Shown here piece after piece: positions 7,946-11,588 of a stretch of 11,588 nucleotides of DNA. The notes under the pieces were generated by a model. The model saw only the letters and a list, made by a program, of their open reading frames with translations. It was not told where the DNA came from and made no database searches. Numbering within the stretch: position 1 is the first letter of the stretch; the number at the start of each line of letters is the position of its first letter. Source of the stretch: an uncultured Oscillibacter sp. (GTDB lineage Bacteria > Bacillota > Clostridia > Oscillospirales > Oscillospiraceae); the NCBI GenBank assembly GCA_910583695.1, contig CAJTZL010000070.1, positions 1 through 11,588 on the forward strand, read 5' to 3'. A program made the position numbers and the translations under genes.

Positions 7946-9912
7946 CCCGTTTCACCCCGCAATTCGATGATCCGGTCCCGCAGAACCGCGGCGTATTCGA
8001 ACTCCAGCATCTTGCTGGCTTCCTTCATTTCCTTCTCCAGGCGCTTGATCTCCGCGTCCCGCTCCGCCTTGTTCAACTTCCTGCTGCGGGCCCCGGCGGG
8101 CTCCTCCGCCGCCGAGGCGGAGATTTCCAGCACCTCCCGGACCCCCTTGATGATGGTCTTGGGGACGATGCCGTGCTCCTGGTTGAAGCGATCCTGAATC
8201 CCCCGGCGGCGCTCCGTCTCGTCCATGGCCGCCCGCATGGAGGGGGTGATGGAGTCGGCGTAGAGAATAACCAGGCCCTCTGCGTTCCGGGCCGCCCGGC
8301 CGATGGTCTGAATCAGGGAGGTCTCGGACCGGAGGAAGCCCTCCTTGTCCGCGTCCAGCACGGCCACGAGGCTGACCTCGGGAAGGTCCAGGCCCTCCCG
8401 CAGGAGGTTGATGCCAATTAACACGTCGAATTTTCCCAGGCGCAGGTCCCGGATGATCTCCATGCGCTCAATGGTCTCCACGTCGGAGTGCATATAGCGG
8501 ACCTTGATTCCGGCGTTCTTGAAATACTCCGTCAGGTCCTCCGCCATTTTTTTCGTCAGGGTTGTCACCAGCACCCGCTCGTCCCGGGCCGCCCGGGCGT
8601 TGATCTCCTCCATCAGATTGTCGATCTGCCCGGTGACGGGCCGGACCTCCACCCGGGGGTCCAGCAGTCCCGTGGGGCGGATGACCTGTTCCACCACCTG
8701 GTCCGCCCGTTCCCGCTCGTAGGGACCCGGCGTGGCGGAGACGAAGACGGCCTGCCCGATGCGGCCCTCGAACTCCTCAAATTTCAAGGGCCGGTTGTCA
8801 TAGGCGCAGGGGAGGCGGAAGCCGTATTTCACCAGGGAATCCTTCCGGGCGTGGTCGCCGTTGTACATGGCCCGGACCTGGGGCAGGGTGACGTGGCTCT
8901 CGTCCACGAAGAGAACAAAGTCGTCGGGGAAGAAGTCCAGCAGGGTCATGGGGGCGGAGCCCCGGGGCCGCTCGGAGATGATGCGGGAGTAGTTCTCAAT
9001 GCCGGAGCAGTAGCCCAGCTCCGCCATCATCTCCATGTCGTACTCCGTCCGCTGGCGGATGCGCTGGGCCTCCACCAGCTGGTTGTTCTCCGTGAAGGAC
9101 TGGACCTGCTCCTCCATCTCCCGGCGAATCTCACCGATGGCCCGGTCCATTTTGTCCTTGGTGGTGACATAGTGGCTGGCGGGGTAGATGGCAATGTGGT
9201 TCAGCACCCGGTTTACAGAGCCGGTGACGGGGTTGAACTCGCTGACCCGCTCGATTTCGTCCCCGAAGAACTCCACCCGGATGGCCTTGTCCTTGTAATA
9301 GGCGGGGTAGAGCTCCACCGTGTCCCCCCGGACCCGGAACATGTTCCGCTCAAAGGCGATATCGTTGCGCTCGTACCGAATTTCCACCAGCCGCCGGAGA
9401 AGCTCGTCCCGGTCCCACTGGGCCCCGGCCCGGAGGGAGACCACCATCTTGGCGAAGTCGTCCGGCTCGCCCAATCCGTAGATGCAGGAGACGGAGGAGA
9501 CCACAATCACGTCCCGCCGCTCCAGCAGGGCGCAGGTGGCGGAGAGGCGGAGGCGGTCGATTTCGTCGTTGGTGGAGGCGTCCTTGGCGATGTAGGTGTC
9601 CGTGTGGGGGATATAGGCCTCCGGCTGGTAGTAGTCGTAATAGGAGACAAAGTACTCCACGGCGTTGTTGGGAAAGAACTCCTTGAACTCCGCACACAGC
9701 TGGGCCGCCAGGGTCTTGTTGTGGGCCAGCACCAGGGTGGGCCGCTGGACGGCCTCGATGACCTTGGCCATGGTGAAGGTCTTGCCGGAGCCGGTGACGC
9801 CCAGGAGGACCTGCTCCTTCAGCCCGTTCTCGATGCCCGCCGCCAGGGCGGCGATGGCCTCCGGCTGGTCGCCGGAGGGCTGGTATTCGGATACGACTTG
9901 AAACTTCGGCAT
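7942..9912 (-). CDS. uvrB: UvrABC excinuclease subunit B
   Basis: UvrB verifies DNA damage after UvrA delivery and recruits UvrC for dual incision. The 656-residue product is full length. Walker A GVTGSGKT is at residues 38-45. The beta-hairpin YFVSYYDYYQPEAYIPHTDTYI (about 87-108) inserts between the strands. The DEAD-like box lies in LFVDESHVTLPQ. The C-terminal helicase half carries LREGLDLPEVSLVAVLDADKEGFLRS and QTIGRAARN. It closes with a UVR domain (last 40 residues, EMKEASKMLEFEYAAVLRDRI) that contacts UvrC. AGGAGGT lies just before the ATG at 9912. A promoter with an overlapping LexA-type box lies 45-85 bp upstream. It leads a run of five overlapping or closely spaced genes ending with ybaK. 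uvrA is not adjacent but lies about 4.7 kb further downstream. Confidence 0.98.
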   Translation of the reverse strand: MPKFQVVSEYQPSGDQPEAIAALAAGIENGLKEQVLLGVTGSGKTFTMAKVIEAVQRPTLVLAHNKTLAAQLCAEFKEFFPNNAVEYFVSYYDYYQPEAYIPHTDTYIAKDASTNDEIDRLRLSATCALLERRDVIVVSSVSCIYGLGEPDDFAKMVVSLRAGAQWDRDELLRRLVEIRYERNDIAFERNMFRVRGDTVELYPAYYKDKAIRVEFFGDEIERVSEFNPVTGSVNRVLNHIAIYPASHYVTTKDKMDRAIGEIRREMEEQVQSFTENNQLVEAQRIRQRTEYDMEMMAELGYCSGIENYSRIISERPRGSAPMTLLDFFPDDFVLFVDESHVTLPQVRAMYNGDHARKDSLVKYGFRLPCAYDNRPLKFEEFEGRIGQAVFVSATPGPYERERADQVVEQVIRPTGLLDPRVEVRPVTGQIDNLMEEINARAARDERVLVTTLTKKMAEDLTEYFKNAGIKVRYMHSDVETIERMEIIRDLRLGKFDVLIGINLLREGLDLPEVSLVAVLDADKEGFLRSETSLIQTIGRAARNAEGLVILYADSITPSMRAAMDETERRRGIQDRFNQEHGIVPKTIIKGVREVLEISASAAEEPAGARSRKLNKAERDAEIKRLEKEMKEASKMLEFEYAAVLRDRIIELRGETG

Positions 9913-9956
9913 GGGGACCTCCTGTCGGCGGAATCATTGGATGCGGCGATGATGAT

Positions 9957-9985
9957 ATCATACCACGAAGCCCGCCGGATTACAA
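9957..9985 (-). promoter_or_regulatory. uvrB operon promoter
   Basis: On the minus strand TTGTAA (9985-9980) is followed by exactly 17 bp and TATGAT (9962-9957). The expected start is near 9950, giving a leader of about 38 nt that contains AGGAGGT. The -35 hexamer lies within the LexA-like box, the classic arrangement for SOS repression. It is the only good promoter I see for the five genes from uvrB to ybaK. Confidence 0.75.
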
Positions 9986-9995
9986 CATTTGTTCG
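9982..9995 (-). promoter_or_regulatory. LexA/DinR-type SOS box upstream of uvrB
   Basis: Read on the minus strand the sequence is CGAACAAATGTTGT. It matches the Gram-positive SOS consensus CGAAC-N4-GTTYG/C through CGAAC-N4-GTT and fails only in the last bases, scoring 11 of 14 against the ideal CGAACATATGTTCG. It overlaps the -35 hexamer of the uvrB promoter. uvrB is an established LexA/DinR target in Bacillus subtilis, which supports the call. Confidence 0.75.
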
Positions 9996-10021
9996 ATATA
10001 TTTTTGACCACGTCCCTGCAT

Positions 10022-10036
10022 CTCCCCTCAGGGGAG
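10022..10036. other. Hairpin enclosing the radC stop codon
   Basis: CTCCCC and GGGGAG form a perfect 6-bp stem whose three-base loop is exactly the radC stop codon. There is no immediate T-run on the minus strand, so it is not a clear intrinsic terminator. Read-through from radC into uvrB therefore remains possible. It could protect the 3' end or be fortuitous. Confidence 0.4.
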
Positions 10037-10702
10037 GAATCCGGACTGGGAAAAGGATATGAAATCATGGTCGGCTACCACGACGTGGTCCTCCAGCCGC
10101 ACATCCACGGCCTCCAGCGCCGCCTTGACCCGGAGGGTGGCCGCGTGGTCCTCCTGAGAGGGCAGGGCCACGCCGCTGGGGTGGTTGTGGGCCAGAATCA
10201 CGGAGCTGGCACAGAAGGCGATGGCGTTCTGCACGATCTTGCGGATGTCCAGATTCACCGCCGAGGCGCTGCCCTCCCCCAGGCGGCGGCAGGCCAGCAG
10301 CTTCCCCTTTCCGTCCAGGCAGAGCTGGTACACCGCCTCGTTCCGCTCCTGGGAAAAGAGCTCCAGCAGGTAGTCCCCCACCCGCTCCCGGGTGTTCAGG
10401 GCCAGCTCCTGCTCCAGCTCCGCCAGGCGGGCCTTCCGGGCAATCTGGGGAACCAGGCGCAGCAGCATGGCCGTCCGCTCCCCCACGCCCTCCACCTGGG
10501 TCAACAGCTCCGCCGGGGCGGAAAGCACGCCGGAGAGGCTCCCGAACCGGTCCATCAGGGCGTGGGCCAGGGGATTCACGTCTCCCCGGGGAATGGCGTA
10601 ATACAGCAGCAGCTCCAGGGCCTCATGACCGGCAAAGCCGTTCAGATCATTTTCCAAAAAGCGCCTGCGCATCCGCTCTCGGTGCCCGTCGTGGACGTTC
10701 AT
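10028..10702 (-). CDS. radC: RadC/JAB-domain DNA-associated protein
   Basis: The 224-residue product has the RadC layout: an N-terminal helix-hairpin-helix region (VEGVGERTA, about residues 70-78) and a C-terminal JAB/MPN metal-binding domain. The JAMM motif H-x-H-x10-D is intact as AHNHPSG and SQED, with H172, H174 and D185, and a glutamate lies upstream near residue 122. The family is annotated as DNA repair, but its biochemical activity is unproven; metal-dependent hydrolase activity is an inference from the motif. The ATG at 10702 is preferred to that at 10771 because GGGAGGTGA lies 4 bases upstream, family homology begins there, and the longer start would fall inside the promoter dyad. 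Its own promoter lies about 60 bp upstream. It is followed by uvrB after about 115 bp. Confidence 0.93.
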   Translation of the reverse strand: MNVHDGHRERMRRRFLENDLNGFAGHEALELLLYYAIPRGDVNPLAHALMDRFGSLSGVLSAPAELLTQVEGVGERTAMLLRLVPQIARKARLAELEQELALNTRERVGDYLLELFSQERNEAVYQLCLDGKGKLLACRRLGEGSASAVNLDIRKIVQNAIAFCASSVILAHNHPSGVALPSQEDHAATLRVKAALEAVDVRLEDHVVVADHDFISFSQSGFLP

Positions 10703-10754
10703 GGCCTCACCTCCCGCCGGCTCCGCCCCTTCCAAGAGCTTGAGCTGGGCATTT

Positions 10755-10778
10755 GGAAAATATGATAGCATATTTTCC
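10755..10778. promoter_or_regulatory. Perfect 24-bp dyad over the radC promoter
   Basis: GGAAAATATG (10755-10764) and its exact reverse complement (10769-10778) flank a 4-bp centre ATAG. The dyad covers the -10 hexamer and start site of the radC promoter, where a repressor would block transcription. It does not resemble the LexA box seen before uvrB, and I cannot match it to a named regulator. Direct proof of binding is lacking. Confidence 0.6.
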
Positions 10779-10790
10779 CGGAGCCGTCAA
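10762..10790 (-). promoter_or_regulatory. radC promoter with extended -10
   Basis: On the minus strand TTGACG (10790-10785) is followed by 17 bp and TATCAT (10767-10762), preceded by TGC so that the -10 is of the extended TGn type. Transcription would start near 10755, giving a leader of about 50 nt that contains the strong GGGAGGTGA ribosome binding site. Confidence 0.75.
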
Positions 10791-10848
10791 TCTTCCGGTG
10801 AATTTCGGGAGGGGCCGTCGGCGCATTTTATTAGGAGGACCGGGGCGC

Positions 10849-10869
10849 AGGGGCGGACCTGTGTGCCCG
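10849..10869. repeat. REP-like element related to the 4812 hairpin
   Basis: AGGGGCGGACCT followed by GTGTG here matches AGGGGCGGACCT followed by ATGTG at 4812-4828, 17 positions with one difference. The copy can still fold through GGGC/GCCC. It shows that the short palindromic family is dispersed within the window, though this copy is short and could be partly coincidental in GC-rich DNA. The surrounding 10791-10970 stretch holds nothing else I can name. Confidence 0.4.
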
Positions 10870-10973
10870 TCTGTCTGCCGGAAGCGCCCGGGCTTCGGGA
10901 GAAGGGCGGCCTCATCGGTCCGCTTCCGCGTCATAAAACCTTCCAACGGAGGCTCCGCAAATTTCAAAAAGTT

Positions 10974-11006
10974 TTTGTATACAAACAGGTTTTCCTGTGC
11001 TATACT
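10974..11006 (+). promoter_or_regulatory. RNase J gene promoter region with dyads
   Basis: An extended -10, TGC then TATACT (11001-11006), is the best promoter element before the RNase J gene; no good -35 hexamer lies at the right distance. The -35 area is instead occupied by a perfect 12-bp palindrome, TTTGTATACAAA (10974-10985). A second inverted repeat, ACAGG-TTTT-CCTGT (10985-10998), fills the spacer. An activator or repressor site is plausible. The start would be near 11013. Confidence 0.5.
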
Positions 11007-11012
11007 ATAACG

Positions 11013-11322
11013 AGTTGACGTTCCGGCGGTCCCTCCATGGGGTCCCCGGAGCGGTTCCGCCGGGCGCTTTTCCCGGCGTTCAGAATTGTATTTTTCCAGG
11101 ACGGGACGCGCTTCCCGGCTGGTCAAATAATAAATGCCCGCGCTCCTTTTCCGGGCGTCGGGCCCATGCGGCTTTCATATTCGGTTGCGACAGGACGCTT
11201 CCAACCCTCCGCCGGCGTAACGGGGCCGGGCGGACTGCGGGCGTCTCTTCCTTTGCTATGCCCAAATGCCGGATACAAGGCCGACGGTACATCTTTTATA
11301 TTGGTAAGGAGTTCTATCATCT
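11013..11322 (+). ncRNA. Long structured leader of RNase J gene
   Basis: About 310 nt separate the presumed start from the RNase J ATG, with no coding sequence I can support. Several strong hairpins are visible in order: CGCCGGG/CCCGGCG at 11058-11078; a compound stem CCAG..CGGGA/TCCCG..CTGG at 11096-11122; GCCCG/CGGGC at 11136-11156, with an alternative partner CGGGC at 11159-11163; and an outer GACGC/GCGTC (11194-11198 with 11241-11245) enclosing CCGCC-GGC/GCC-GGCGG at 11209-11233. A T-rich tract follows the first hairpin (11088-11095). It could be a cis-regulatory leader, an attenuator or a separate small RNA. No known Rfam family was recognised. Confidence 0.4.
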
Positions 11323-11588
11323 ATGGCAGAAAAACTGAAAATCATCCCTCTGGGCGGCCTCAACGAAATCGGCAAAAACATGACCGCCTATGAATACGGC
11401 GGGGAAATCATCGTGGTGGACTGCGGCATGGCCTTCCCTGGGGACGATATGTACGGCATCGACTGCATCATCCCCGACGTGACCTACCTGATCAAAAACC
11501 GCGCCCGCATCCGGGGGCTCTTCATCACCCACGGCCACGAGGACCACGTGGGGGCCATTCCCTACGTCCTCAAGCAGGTGAACATGCC
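11323..11588 (+). CDS. rnj: Ribonuclease J, N-terminal part (cut by window end)
   Basis: RNase J is a metallo-beta-lactamase-fold enzyme with endonuclease and 5'-exonuclease activity, central to RNA decay and maturation in Firmicutes. The visible 88 residues show the family start MAEKLKIIPLGGLNEIGKNMTAYEY, followed by VVDCGMAFPGDDMYGIDCIIPD and the zinc-binding motif HGHEDH at residues 70-75 before VGAIPYVL. The remaining roughly 460 residues expected for the family, including the rest of the catalytic site, the beta-CASP domain and the C-terminal domain, lie beyond the window. AAGGAG lies 11 bases before the ATG, a rather long spacing. It is the only large gene here on the plus strand and has a long structured leader. 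Confidence 0.95.
   Translation, partial: MAEKLKIIPLGGLNEIGKNMTAYEYGGEIIVVDCGMAFPGDDMYGIDCIIPDVTYLIKNRARIRGLFITHGHEDHVGAIPYVLKQVNM

Noticed and set aside
7009..8421. Open frame of 470 codons antisense to three genes
   Set aside because: It spans the reverse strand of a membrane gene, the MmcQ-like gene and the end of uvrB, all of which have strong homology or start signals.
8488..10062. Open frame of 524 codons antisense to uvrB
   Set aside because: It mirrors the codon pattern of uvrB, is rich in V, H, L, G and D as expected of an antisense frame, and has no start signal.
10703..10771. Longer RadC start at 10771
   Set aside because: It would begin inside the promoter dyad and upstream of the mapped -10; the GGGAGGTGA site points to 10702.

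Overview
The window looks like chromosomal DNA from a GC-rich Clostridia relative, most likely a gut Oscillospiraceae-type bacterium (Flavonifractor, Oscillibacter or Lawsonibacter kind). This placement is an inference. It rests on strong AGGAG-type ribosome binding sites, Gram-positive sigma-A style promoters, a Gram-positive type LexA/DinR box, an RNase J gene, and UvrA/UvrB/RadC sequences of Firmicutes character.

Layout. Almost everything reads on the minus strand. From right to left it runs radC, then a tightly packed run uvrB - mmcQ/yjbR-like - membrane protein - EamA transporter - ybaK (overlaps of 4 and 17 bp, gaps of 14 and 3 bp). This run has a well-formed promoter whose -35 region overlaps a LexA/DinR-like box. 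A small module follows: an 84-residue protein on the plus strand diverging from a 73-residue XRE-type regulator, with an almost purely A/T 36-bp dyad and a perfect-consensus promoter between them. Next comes a non-coding block (about 4490-4990) holding one copy of a 265-bp structured repeat and a cluster of short REP-like hairpins. Further left are a membrane-anchored protein with a duplicated extracellular domain and uvrA with its own promoter. The left end carries a second copy of the 265-bp repeat in the opposite orientation. At the right edge a long GC-rich leader precedes the start of an RNase J gene on the plus strand, cut by the window end.

How the genes work together. uvrA and uvrB supply two of the three subunits of the nucleotide excision repair endonuclease, but here they lie about 4.7 kb apart, separated by the XRE module, transporter genes and repeats. 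Only uvrB shows a recognisable SOS box. The downstream passengers of uvrB (MmcQ-like, membrane protein, EamA exporter, Cys-tRNA(Pro) deacylase) would share its damage-inducible transcription if no internal terminator or promoter intervenes, and I see none.

Most interesting points: the inverted repeat pair that closely brackets uvrA and its neighbour; the hairpins kept within that repeat; the AT-only operator/promoter island; the SOS-linked five-gene operon; a perfect dyad over the radC promoter; and the roughly 310-nt structured leader of the RNase J gene. No mobile-element enzyme, CRISPR array, rRNA or tRNA was seen.
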